A stretch of 64,000 nucleotides of DNA from Anseranas semipalmata (taxonomy: Eukaryota; Chordata; Aves; Anseriformes; Anseranatidae). Under the pieces are notes generated by a model, which was not told the DNA's origin, made no database searches, and saw only the letters and a program-made list of their open reading frames with translations. A program made the translations under genes and the position numbers. The stretch lies in contig VXAA01003990.1 in NCBI GenBank assembly GCA_013399115.1, forward strand, positions 1 to 64,000, read 5' to 3'. Positions within the stretch are counted from its first letter, which is position 1. Each line of letters begins with the position of its first letter. This document shows positions 1-13,100 of the stretch, one piece after another.

Positions 1-997
1 AAGGGCACCTGGGGAGGCGAGGCCGGTGGGGAGGGGGGTCGCCTGCGACGCCGAGCAGAGACCTGCTTCCATCCCTCTTCCTGGTAATTTGTGATTTCTG
101 GGGGTCAGTTATATTTTCAGAGGCAATGTGCACCTGAAGTTTTCATGAAGTAAGCAAAGCTATGAGGATTCCTTCAGCAAACTGAGACAGAAGAAGCTAG
201 TAGGATTTTGACTTGGCTCGGTGACCTTACTGTCACTGAAGGCAATTCAATGAGGCTAGGAGACAGCACCAGAAAGCAAAGGATATTTCAAGCAGGATCA
301 CTTTTGTTAACTAATCTCAAAGTTGGCTTTTATTTTATTTTTGGCTTTTATTTTATTTTTGGCTTTTATTTTATTTTTGGCTTTTATTTTTTTCTCTTAA
401 AACTTGGGTTTTAGCTTAAATCTGAAGGAGTCACTATTTCAAGAAATATCTTTTAGTTTATGTCTGGAATTAAAGAAAACCTACCTCAATTTAAAAGGAA
501 GATGCTCAAAATATTTTACCTTGTATTATTTGCATTTAAATATTTGAGTATATTTTCTGTATGATAACAGCATGAACTAGCTTCTGGGGAGGTATTCCAA
601 AATGGTTGGTTAAAAGCTACCTTTGATTAGGAATCCATGGAGTCACATTTAATAGTACCTCAAAGAGGGTGTTTTGACTTGAGCATGGACTGTGCTAATG
701 TGCCTGCCTAGCTTTCGAACTAGGTGTATTTGTATCGAGCCATCATTGTACACATATGAGCGAAGAATTCCCCTTATGCTTTGGTACACTCCTAGTTATT
801 GTAATTGCCTGTATGTTTCTGGAACGCAAAAAACAAAAACAAACAAAAAATCTGAAATTGAGGTAATTTATGAAATTGAACAAAAGGAATTTTGTGGCTT
901 CAGTGACCAAAGCTAGCCAATGATTTGTTTACTTTCAGATGTGGACTGTTGTGGTGCTATAACTTATAAGACTGACATTGCTGGTATTTGTCTTTAG
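1..997. other. DOP1A: Left edge: DOP1A intron (probable)
   Basis: I see no coding exon here. The first ~60 bases are GC- and CpG-rich, unlike the AT-rich DNA that follows. An 18-bp tandem repeat lies at 325-395. The remainder is AT-rich intron ending in the acceptor of exon w1 (AG at 996-997). The intron's 5' donor is outside the window. Confidence 0.7.
325..395 (+). repeat. 18-bp tandem repeat, about 4 copies
   Basis: The unit GGCTTTTATTTTATTTTT is repeated perfectly at 325-342, 343-360 and 361-378, followed by a partial, slightly diverged fourth copy to about 395. It is a T-rich minisatellite. The apparent 68-codon reading frame across it is only the repeat read as codons. Confidence 0.95.
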
Positions 998-1118
998 GCC
1001 CTGCCATCCTAGAGGATGTATTGATTGAAGTATTTCGAACATTATACACACAGTGCAAAGCAGAACTGGAGCTTCAGACAGAGCCTTCTTTCAACAAAGA
1101 TCACACACAGCTAAGCAG
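998..1118 (+). CDS. DOP1A: DOP1A exon w1
   Basis: The exon starts with GC, which completes a Gly codon from the preceding exon, then encodes [16 protein letters not shown] and a Gln/Glu-rich segment. It ends in AG before a GTGGAC donor. That AG joins to C of w2 as Ser, restoring the family sequence LSSKLREN. The following intron (1119-1824) shows only homopolymer tracts. Confidence 0.93.
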
Positions 1119-4100
1119 GTGGACAATGTGTATAATGTATTTTGTATTTAAAAAAAATACATCTTTTTGTTGCTAAAAGCATGCTGTATCTAGGCCGTTA
1201 CTGTGAAGCCTGTGAGACTGTGACCCTGTTTTCTTCCTGATACAGGTTCCATTGATGTTAATTGCAACTTCTGTGTCCAATGTAGAGGTCTGCAGGGCTA
1301 TAGCTTTATTTCTTTTTAAAATATTAAGTGCACTTTACGCTTTTTTTTTTCCATGACAAAATGCTTGCTTGATACAGCTGAAATTCAGTATTTCGATGAT
1401 ATAGATGAGTCTTTGCATTCTTTACATCTGTGTTTTTCCTGCTTCCCTGCCCCCCCACTGCCACCCCCTGAAAAAAGTGTGTACTGATGGGCTTTCTTGT
1501 AGAAAAAAAAATTGAAGATAGAGAGAAGTATAAAAAGTATTTTAAGATTTGAGCTGAATATCTTAAAATGCAGAGGAGAGAAGTTCAGAGCGGGGAGGGA
1601 ACAACTATAGGAATGATCATGAGAAAACGATCAGACAGGAAACCTGGGAACCCTGCAGGGACATTGGTATGCAGGGCCTGCAGGTATACGGAGCCCTAGA
1701 GCAACAAAGGTAGGGATGGGGGAAGATGTTTCATCAGCAGTGACTGGCAGTGTGTAAACTCAGTGATGTGTAGTTACATAACTTGGAAATGAATTATAAA
1801 AATGTTCCTTTTATTTTCTTTCAGCAAACTGAGAGAAAACAAGAAAACAGCAGAATTGATTAAAACTGCCAATCTTCTGTTTAATTCCTTTGAGCCTTAC
1901 TATATGTGGGATTATATTGCTCGTTGGTTTGAAGAATGTTGTAGGTAAGTTATAATACTCTACTTTTTCTCTGTTTTTTTTTTTTGTGTTCTTTGTTTTT
2001 TTCTCCTTCAAAGAAGTTACCCTAATGTGATCATCTAGGTTGTAAGTCTGACTAATCTGATTTCCTTCTTTGATAAGATGACCTGCTTAGTACATGAGGA
2101 AAAGGCTGTGGATGTTGTTTACCTGGATTTTAGTAAAGCATTTGCCACTGTTCCCCACAATATTCTCCTGGAGAAGCTGGCTGCCCATGGCTTGAACAGG
2201 CGTGCAGTTCACTGGGTGAAGAACTGGCTGGATGGCTGGGCTCAGAGTCATAGTGAATGGAGTTCATTCCAGTTGGTGGCCAGTCACCTGTGGCACTCCC
2301 CAGGGCTTAATCTTTAGGCTAGTTTGTTTAACATTTTTATCAGTGATTTGGGTGAGGGGATCAAGTGCACCCTCAGTGTGTTTGCAGACAGTACCGAGTT
2401 AGGCAGTGCTGTTGATCTGCCTTGAGGGTAGGAAGTTTCTGCAGAGAGATCTAGATGGGCCAAGGCCAACTGTGTGAAGTTCAACAAAGCCAAGTGCCGG
2501 GTCCTGCACTTGGGGCACAACAACCCCATGCAGTGGTATAGGCCTGGGGAAGAGTGGCTGGAAAGNGTGCCCAGCAGGAAAGGACCTGGGGGTGCTGGTC
2601 GATAGCCAGCTGAACATGAGCCAGCAGTGTGCCCAGGTGGCCAAGAAGGCCAATGGCATCCTGGCATTAGAAATAGTTTGGCCAGCAGGACTAGGGAAGT
2701 GATTGTCCTCTTGTACGCGGCAATGGTGAGACCACACCTTGAATGTTGTGTTCAGTTTTGGGCCCCTCACTACAAGGATATTGAGTTGCTTGAGTGTGTG
2801 CAGAGGAAAGCAACAAAGGTTCTGAAGAAAGCAAGACATATGAGGAGCAGCTGAGGGAATTGGGTTTGTTTAGTCTGGGGAAAAGGAGACTGAGGGGAGA
2901 CCTCATTGCTCTCTTACAACTACCTGAAAAGAGGTTGTAGCAAGGAGGGCGTTGGTCTCTTTACTCAAGTGACAAGTGATAAGACGCAAGGAAGTGGTCT
3001 CGAGTTGTGCCAGGGGCGGTCTAGATTGGATGTCAGGAAGAATTTCTTTACGGAGAGTGTGTTCAAGCATTGGAATAGGCTGCCCAGGGAAGTGGTGGAG
3101 TCTCCATCCCTGGAGGTATTTAAGAGATGTGGTACTAAGGGACATGGTTTACTGGTGGGACTCGGTAGGTCAGGTTGATGGTTGGACTTAATGATCTTGA
3201 TTTTTTTTCTTTTAGTTCCCCATCCCTTTAACTTTTTTCTCTTGGCCAGTTTGAATCAAACATAGTTAGTGGTCATAGTAATGTGAGTTGTTACAAACTC
3301 AGTGTATGGGTAAATCAAGAGACAGAAATTAGTGCTCCTGCTGAAGGGAAGACTTTAGAGTGATCTCAAAGTTAATTTGTTTTATTCTTTCTGTCTGGTA
3401 TACAGTTATTAATTGGGTACCTAGCAAACCACTCAGCTCCACCAAGAGTGACTTAGGTGGTGTGTTGTCTCTTGTCCTGCTCTTCTAGGGAAGAAAAACT
3501 GTGGGAGTCCTGTACATGGCAAGAAGGGCTACAGGAGGGAATTTAATAAGTAAGGGAGAACAGAAAATACTAACAGGAAGGAAGTGAAGTCCAAGGGACC
3601 ACATGAGAGCAGGGAACCACATGTGGCAAGGGATGCAGGGATTTCAAGTGAATTTTATAGAAAATTAAGCTTTTTTCATTACTTATGGAACAGCTTAATA
3701 ATGTATTAAGATGGTTAATACATTAATAATAATTATTAATACAATATAATATTAATACAGTACAATGATAATTAGTACATTAATTAAGAACACCACTTTG
3801 TCTGAGCCAACAGTGTACTGTCATAAGTAAAGCAAACTGTGTCCTGGACTACACTGGGGGGCTGTGGTCAGCAGGTGAGGGGAAGTTATTTTTCCCTTCA
3901 CATTGTGTTTCTAAGGCCATGCATGGAATATTGTGCCCAGCTTTGGGCACCTGGATGAGGAGGAGTGTTGAGAAACAAGAGGGTCAAGTAGAGGACTGCT
4001 AAGATGGTCAAAAGTCATAGGACACGTGACCTGCAAGGAAGGTTGAGGTAGTTGAGCTTGTTTTAGTCTGGCAAAGAAAGGGCTGGAACAGGAGCCTATC

Positions 4101-7100
4101 ACTTCTTGAAGGGTATTTACAAAAACGGTACAGCCATACTTTCAGTAATGGCTGATGGTAAAACAAGGGGCAGCAACAAGTGTTGCTCAGGAGGTTCAGG
4201 CTGGACTTTCAGAACAGCTTTGCTTGGAGGATAGTGCAGCAGTGGAACAGGTTACCCAGGAAGGCTGTGGAGCTTCTTTGACTCTGCTAGACAAAACTGT
4301 GGCTAAATTTGCTAGCATAGTTAGGAGTCTTATGCTGAGCACAGCATGAGAGGTTGGACTAGATAAACTCCCTTCCAACTAATATTTCTCTAACTTCATT
4401 TTTGTGTACTGGGCTGAATTGCTAAAGTAAGCAGTCTACCACCAACTAACAAGTAGGCAAAAGTTTGGCTGCAAATAATTAGATGTTACTGTAAAGCATG
4501 AATACAAGGTTGCCATATTAATAAATAAATGTACTTCTGGAATCTGAGAGTGGTTTTTTACATAGCACAGTAGCTCATGTAGAATTTATTGTCTTCCTGT
4601 TTAAAAAGATATGCCGTTAAGTGAAAATGTAAGCAACTGATTTTAAACCATGAATTTGTGAGTTACCTTTATCTCGTCAGGTCTGATTGCTAAATCACAG
4701 TTATTGCTTTTAAATAGATTCAGATATCCCTCCGAATTTGTCTTTGTTTTTTTTTTTTCTTATGCTTTTTCCCCCACTAACAATTAAAAGTAGAATATCT
4801 TGTATTTCTGGTATTATCTCCTATCTAAGTATTGCTCACTGCAGCAGAGCCTTCTCTCAAAGCTGTTTTTGGTAAGGGACTCAGTTTAATTTGGGTCATA
4901 CTTTGTGAGGTATTACAGTTGAACATAGCTGCAAGTAATTAATGAAATAGATCTTTCTGAGTAGCAGCACAGAATGTGAGCAAGAATTTATGTTATGATT
5001 TACACAGAAGGACCATTTCACTGAGCTATAAAGCAGGCTACTAGTTTTAGGAAGAAAATTGTCTGTTTTAGAAAGAGAGACAGTTACCTGATGGAGGTGT
5101 GGGTTGAGTACTAGTTTTAAACATACGTTACTAACAGAATGCTGTTTGTGGATTTTTTTTAATGTTTTGATAATTACTTACTGTCAGTGTTTCAGACTTG
5201 TTGTCTGTGATGCTTCTATTTCAAATAAATAATTTTTTCAGTCCTGGGGATATATATGTTCATGAGCTCTTCCAAAACAGAGAGAAAGGACTAGCATAAT
5301 TAACTATTACTGAGAATGTGACACTGCCCTCACCACCACCCCCATGAATGAGTTGGAGAAAGAAATTCCTTTGTTCATATCCTCTGTTTATAATATCTTC
5401 AGATTGCAGCATGTTTTCGGAGTGGGTTTGTGTTCTGTCTAACTTTATTCAGCAATAACACTCATCAGATTTTGAATTCTTGTTGGTAATAAAACAATGC
5501 AGGCAATTGAAGCTGGAGTGGACATTTAGAAGAGCCTATTTTGTTTTCGTCTTGCACAGCTTTAAAGCTTCATGGGCCTTTTATTTCATTTTTGGTTATC
5601 TTTGTCTTAAATATTTAATGCCTTTGGGTTTAGATCTTTTCAAAATGACTGCTTCCAGTAGCCCTGTTCCTTTAATTCTATTATTGGTGCCCGTGCTTAT
5701 ACCAGAAAATATTGCTGTACGTGGTAGAGTCGTAAATGCAATTTTCTTTAGCCTGAATTTCATTATTTCATGAATGAAGACTGTTTTACAGTGAAAGGTT
5801 GGTTGCATGCTTTCAGGAGAAGCCACAATGGGGCCAAGTGAGGTACTTAGCAGAAAAAGGAGAGACTCCTTATTTGTTTATAAGAATTCTACTTCATGTG
5901 CACAGCTTTGCATTAACTTACAGAAATGTGGTCCATGTAATGGGGAAAAAATGTCATGAAACCCTATTTGAATTTTGCAGGAGGACATTACATGCCAGAC
6001 TTCAAACTGGGCCTGGAGGTGGTAATGAGCAATCTGAGTTACCCCTGACAAATTTCTGCTTGTTAGTAGATTTTTTGTTGGATATAGTTTCTTTGGTAAG
6101 AACTGCTTTATTTGTTGCTAATCCTGGGATACTGTATATTTATAGTCTACAGAAATATTATATCTGCTTTATTAAATTTTCTTACCAAAAGGCTGTTGCC
6201 ATAAATTGGTAGGCACCTTGAAAAGAAGTTTTGATTTCAGTGTATGATTTTTTGATAGGCTGGTTGGATACTAACAAACTTTTTATGATGCTTATACCTG
6301 CAACTTTTTTTTGTTTGTCCTTGATTTCTTTTCTCTAAAACTACATTGTATTAGTTACGAGCATAGTCTTTTGTAGTTTTATATGCTAGTTTAGATGTGC
6401 ATCTTTCTTTTAAAGTTCTTTTAAATGTAATGATAAAATGTATCTTTCTGTTGGCATTGCTTAATGGAGCAAAGACTGTTGGAATTGTTTTTTTCTATAC
6501 TTGTCTTTCCTCAATTCTTTGCTTTCTCATTTCAAAGCCTACTAGAAGTATGAGAGTGCTGTGTCAGGTAGGGCAATCAGCCAGTTTTCCATTTACTTGT
6601 ACTTATTAATGACTTGTTTATTTTTCATTATTTTTCATTCTTTAATTCGTATGTTAAGGTTACTAAAACAATTGTAGTATTTTTTTGCCATATTACTATA
6701 TTTTGTAACATGTCTGTAGTGAACAAGATGTAAAATTCTGAAAGAAGTTAAATATTTGTATTTGCTGGTTACCCAACTGTAAAGTTAATTTTGTAAATTT
6801 TTGGAAGGATGTAGTTCTTATTCTCAGATTTTAAGATTTTCGTTTTACTTTTTCCATTTTCTGTATGTTTAGAACACAGTTAAGCAAATGATAGGTACCA
6901 CTGTTACAGCAAATAACTTTTAGGGTGGAATTTGTGTTACAACTCATGAGCTGTACTATTTCTTTTTTAGGAGACTTACATTGAAATACAGACAGAACAC
7001 TTGCCTCAGCTGTTGCTCAGAATGATTTCTGCATTGACAAGCCACCTTCAGACTTTGCACTTGTCTGAGCTTACTGATTCTCTGAGACTCTGCTCGAAGA

Positions 7101-10100
7101 TCCTTAGTAAGGTTCAACCTCCACTGCTGTCTGCAGGTGCAGATGGTACGCTGCAGCTTCCTAGTGGGCACAGCAGCTCCATCAAAGAATGGGAAAATAA
7201 AAAGGTAACTGGTAATATTGTGCAGTGTCTTGGGAAAATGATAGCTTTGTGTGTGTGCCACTTTGCTTTAATGAAAAGAAAAGTGGGCTTTCTAAGTCAG
7301 TGTTGGACTACTTACAGGTCTTCATTAGATTTAGTTTAACATACAACAATATATATGTGAAACTTGGATCATCAAAAGAAATTACAATTGTACTTGTCAT
7401 TGTGGTAAAAGGTCTTGATTCTTAAGGGTTTTTATCTATATTTAGTAGTATGCATGTATAAATCACTTCAGAATCAGAAAATTAGAAAACTGATTAAAAC
7501 AGCTGTTTGATGTTTTAATGCACTTCAGAAATCTGATCTTGTAGAATAACTGGACTCTAAAGAATTCTTCACCTTGGTTATGTATCGGGAATATGTTAAT
7601 TCTTCTCTCACCCAATTCATGTGCATCAGATTAATACCTATGAATTGTTTTACTGTCGAGTTCTTAAAATCATTTAAAAAAGAAGTTACAAACCAACCAG
7701 CAGCTATTTCTCTTTTAACATTTTGTCTAGCGTGTTCTAGGCACTGTAAGGTATTTTAAGTGACATGCCCTGAAATGCTTGGTCTCTGATGGATCCAGCT
7801 GAAGAAACTAGAGGAACATCACAGAATGATTTAGGTTGGAAATGACAGTCGGAGGTCACTGCTCAAAGCAGGGACAATTTCAAAGTTAGATTCTACTTTA
7901 AAGCTAGGTTAGGTCGTTCAGGATCATATCCAGCTCAGTTTTGAATATCTCCAAGGATCAAGATTCCACAACTTCTCTGTACAGCCTGTTCATTTGCACT
8001 GTTTGGCTACATTAACGGAGGGAGAGATTTCCATATATTTTTGATTAGAATTCCGATTGTTGCAGCTTGTGTTTGTTGCCTTTTGTTCTTTCACTGTGGA
8101 TTTCTGAGCATGCCTCTTCAACTAACTAATAGGAAGTCTTAGCAATAAAGATGCAACCCTTAGCATTTTTGTTCTTAAGACTGAGCAAATCCAACTCTCT
8201 CAGCTCTCCTTGTATGCCAAATGCTTCTGTGGTGGCCCTCCATTGGGCCACTCACTCCAGTACATCAGTGTCTGGTTTGTACTATCACAAACTTGGGCAC
8301 AGTATTCTAAATGTGGCCTTAAAGCTGATGAACAGAGGGGAGTAATCTCTTCCCTTGACATGCTGGCTGCACTTCTGCTAATACAGTCCAGTGTGTGGTT
8401 TGCACTCCTTGCCAGAAGGGTCCTTTGCTGGCTCACGTTCAGCTTGTCTATTAGGACTCCCATGTCCTTTATGCAGGATCCTATCCTTATCTAGCCAACT
8501 GACACCCAGCCTGCGATGGCTTTCTTTTTAATAAAACCTGTTCTGATTAAATGTCATTGCCCCTTGAACCTTCAGAGGCCTTTTTCTTTCAGTTACAACT
8601 GACTGATGGGTTACCATAGCTTTTACTAAAAGAGAGAGCAAAATTAATTCCCTTGTTTCTAGTCCAGTACAGTGTAATTCAAAAGATGGTGTCACCCAAG
8701 CTTTGGGTGACATTTGGGTGACCCATGTCTTCCCAAGCTTTATAATATGTATTAACACAGGAGGCAGTGAAAGCTATCCCAAACAAATTTTGGTTTTGAT
8801 TCTTATTCTGTCTCTTGTAAAGCAAGATGTAATGCACTAAGCATAATGATGTTTCTTATTATTTATTCATGAAAAGCTTGTTCAGATTTTTAGATTATGC
8901 TCTAATAAGAGCATGTGTTTAAGACTTGCACTGATTAAGACATTAGACAGCAAGACAGAACTTCTAGGCCTGCTAGATCTCAGGCAACATCTGCTGTCAC
9001 TGGTAAAAATAGCTCGATGAGAAGTATGTAGGCATGTACTTTACCTGCATTCAGCATCCCACTGATCCGTGCATTTCTGTGTGAGCTGCATCCCTGTTCA
9101 CCTCATGCCCTCCAGCAGAGACTGTGCTAACGGTTACCAACAAGACTATAGGAGGTGAGAGCAGCACGGAAAGCCACTGTGGATTCTTTCTGAGTAGAAA
9201 TCATTCATCAGTTATGCGCATGTTCTGAACTGATACATAGAGACAGTTTTTAGATTTTAATAATGTAATATCTAATGTAATTATTTACTTATGCGGTGGG
9301 ATCTCCAAAAGTGTCATCAGAATAGTGTATACTTTTCTACTCTTAAGTCTTCCCTTTCTTCTTTCCTGACATCTCCTTTTACCTCCTTTGCCTGCAGGCA
9401 TTTTTTACTCTGTTATGACTGCAGCAATTTTCTGATCAACAGATAAATGTCTTTTCCTTTTGTAGAAGCACATGCTAAAATCTAAAGTCTTATAAGAGTC
9501 TTGCTGGCTAAAATGACTGTAGGCAACATCACTCAGTGTTCTGTTTCCTGCTGGAAGTGAGGGCTTTTCTTTCATGTATGAATTTTGGTTTATGATGCTG
9601 TATAAATACCTTTTCATATACATTTCAGAATTCTTTAAATATTATTGCTGTTAACATTTTCTTCATATCTTAATCGTGTCTATTTTTAAATTAAAGTATT
9701 TTGCTTGATAAACAGTACTATTTTATTGTTCTTATTGTTTGGTCTGTCAAGCTTACTGAAAGAACTCGTAAAAGAAAAACAAACATTATTTTTGCATAAA
9801 ATGTATTTAGATTTAAAACTGTGGGGTAAAATTGTTTCTTTCAAATGGAGAAGTAGATAAATAATTTCTTACTAATAAATAAACCATCTAAATTGGTCAT
9901 TAAACTTTTATCTCAATTAGGTGCCATCAGTTTCACTTGACAATCCTAATGATGTGTTTGAAGATGGTGAAAATCCTCCAAGCAGTCGGTCGTCAGAAAG
10001 TGGATTCACCGAGTTTGTACAATACCAGGCAGATACAACCGATGACATTGACAGAGCACTGAATGAAGGTCATGGTGCACCTGGCATTCCAATTATAGGT

Positions 10101-13100
10101 AGCACATCCTCAGAGACTGAGACAGCATCGACTGTGGGATCTGAGGAAACCGTTGTACAGCCTCCTTCCATAGTAACACAGGGGACAGCAACTCGAAGTG
10201 GGAAAACGATACAAAAGACTGCAATGCAGTGCTGTTTGGAGTATGTCCAACAGTTTTTAACCAGATTTATCAACCTGTATATCATTCAGAATAATTCCTT
10301 GTCTCAGCCCTTAGGGGCAGAGCTGCCAGTAGACCCCAGTAGAGAGCAAGGACAGACCACAAAATGGGATAGAGAAATGCAAGGAGATGCTAAGGTGAAG
10401 AAAATAAACAAGAAAAAAACACCAAAAGAATACCTCCCTGCCTTTATTGCTGCTTGTCAGCTATATCTTGAATGTTCAAGCTTTCCCGTTTACATTGCTG
10501 AAGGAAACCGTACTTCAGAATTACATCCTGGGAAGCCTGAAGTTGGTAAGCTCTTTGTTCTTCACTTTTAAAGTACTTGTTTTCAAAACATTTTTAAAAT
10601 AATAGTATTAATGCTGTGTTTGTGTTGCATCTTGCTGGTAGAAATACACGTTTCCTTCTTTATCAATTGGTTTGCTTTTTGGAAACTAAACTATTTCTTC
10701 ATTGATTTCCTCAAGAACAAAGCTGGCATGGGATTTGACACGAACTAATATCGGGGTTACAGATATAGACTGTACAGACTGAAGCCTGAGAGTAGAATGT
10801 AGACTTTCAGATGTTCCTCTCTACTGCATGGATCTAGGAATGTTTTGTTAAGAATACAGCTTTGTCATATTTTGTAATAGCAACAGCTGACATCAAGTAT
10901 GTTTTAGCTTCGTTAAAGTAATTTTGGACTGATGTGTATATTGATTACTTTGCAGAGTATATGGAAATGTAAGCTTCTGACCAATAAAAATCATACCAGA
11001 TAGGAAATTCATAAATTTTACTTTGCTCCTGTTAAAGGTTGAAGTAATTGTTTCCTCAAGGAACAGTTTTGCAAACAGTTCTTCTAGCCACAATTGCATT
11101 ATGTGCAAATTCAAAACAAAATAGAAGTGGTGGATTTTGTGAATGCATTCACAGGTGGGTGTCTGTACAGATACAGAAACATGATTAAACTGTTGACAGT
11201 TCTGGATTACTGTAGAAGTGTGACTTTTTGATGGATAATCCTTTTGGAGGTTTGTAAGTTCTTCCATTTACAGTTCTACTTCTGGTTCTACTTCTGGTCT
11301 GTAGCTTGAGAGTTGCTGTATTAAAATGGTATCATGGTGAATATGCTTGAAATATGCATAAAATTTACAAGAATTTTGGCTTCTGTCAGTCTTCTGAGAT
11401 TTTATTTTTTTCTTGGAAACTTCATATTGGCAGCTCTTTGTTCTTATTGATAACTTTTAAAATTATTAAAGGCAAAGCAGTTGGCACTTCTTGGAGGGCG
11501 ATGGGGTTTTGTTATTGGTTGTTTGTTTGAAACGGGTACATTGGTTTAACATGACTGCTGCTTCTTCTGTTCCTGTAATCTTTAAGATACATTGTGTATG
11601 TCTTAGCCAGGAGCAGATTGTATCTACGACTTTGTGAGATCCAGAAATACCAAATATCTGTCAGTTGAAGGCAATTTGGTTACAGTTGTTTATTAACTGA
11701 GGGTATTGCAATGCTAATGGGGTGCTACCTTTTGTAAAAGATCTACCACAGGATATCCTCTATAACGTGACCCTGAAATATGTAATTTGAGTTTTCAAAC
11801 ACTAGCAGCCTACAGATGAGTGTTGTGTCAGATGACTGAGAAAGTTTAAAAATATCAGCTGTCTGCTTATTACTTTTCTGTGGATATAACACTTCCGATC
11901 ATCACTGCCTTCTGAACTCCAAAGCAGAAAGCCTGTAGGGCTTGAGTAATAATAACATGTGTCTCATGAAGGCAGTGATTCTAGGAATCATATTCACTTT
12001 GCTATATGTCTTAAATTTGCATTGCTTATCTGTCATCTGAGTTTTCCTATTTGTAGTGTTGCATTTGCAGTCTATTAAACAGTTTGACATTGAGGAATAA
12101 GCATAAATTGTAGGTGGTTGGAGTCAACTGGAAGGGCAGACAGGAATAGCAGGGGGAATGGGACTGCATAGCTGTCCAGGGAGTCCTGCTTCCCATAGCT
12201 GCTGCAGGTGGGATGGAGAATGGGAGAAGGTAGTTAATTTGCACACCAGCCTTTTCTTCATCTATTGCTATGTTTTTCCACTGCAGTGGAACTGGCTGTT
12301 CTTATTGAAGGGTTCCTAAGTTTGGAACATGTTTTTGATGGGTTGTATTGGTGATGATGACTCAACTGCCTTTAATCAACAGTGAGTCATCAACCTGTTT
12401 ATGCAAAGGAGCCAAATTAATCGGGTATTGATTAGAATATAACTGCTTAAAATTTGCTGTATGCTTATTTTCTCAAATAAACGTATTCTATTTTTAATTG
12501 AAAAAATTAAAAAGGACTGAGTCAATCCCAAAATAATGTTTATATCTGTAAACAGTAGAACATTATGTGGAATTTTTAGGTATATTTAGGCTCTTAATTA
12601 TATTACAAGATTATTGTGTAAGTAAATTAAAAATTGCATCTTCCTTCTCTTAATTCTGAATAGATGCTGTATTTGTGCCTATTAAATAACACATCTTCAT
12701 TTGTGTCTGATTGGATGGAGCGGGACTCTACTCGGGTAGATAATGATAAGACAAGGGGCAATGGTTTTAAACTAAAAGAGGATAGATTCAGATTAGATAT
12801 AAGGAAGAAATTGTTCACTGTGAGGGTGGTGAGGCACTGGAACAGGTTGCCCAGAAAGGTTTTGGATGCCCCATCCCTGGAGGTGTTCAAGGCCAGGCTG
12901 AATGGGGTCCTGGGCAACCTGATCCAGTGGGAGGCATCCCTGTCTATGGCAGGGGGGTTGGAACCAGATGGTCTTTAAGGTCCCTTCCAACCCAAGCCAT
13001 TCTACGATTCTACGATTCTATGACGTTTTAAGCATTTGCCTATTTTAGGAATGCAATCAATACAGTCCTTCTGATGTTTCAAGAAAAATTAGTTTGGTAC

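Larger units (their letters stand above)
1945..5980. other. DOP1A: DOP1A intron with two CR1 copies
   Basis: This 4.0-kb intron carries CR1 fragments at 2071-3201 and 3900-4385 and an AT-rich, self-complementary stretch of TTAAT/ATTAA words at about 3700-3790. I see nothing recognisable in 4390-5980. The open frame at 5480-5773 has no family resemblance and is AT-rich intron. Confidence 0.8.
7205..9920. other. DOP1A: DOP1A intron with one antisense CR1
   Basis: 2.7 kb. Holds an antisense CR1 at 7812-8515 and a palindromic stretch at 8690-8722. I see no exon or RNA gene in the rest. Confidence 0.75.

Noticed and set aside
2078..3191. Several open frames of 66-146 codons
   Set aside because: Sense or antisense pieces of a decayed CR1 LINE, not host genes.
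12345..12395. GTGATGATGA as a C box of an intronic C/D snoRNA
   Set aside because: No CTGA D box at the right distance and no terminal stem; the AP-1 inverted repeat explains the pattern better.
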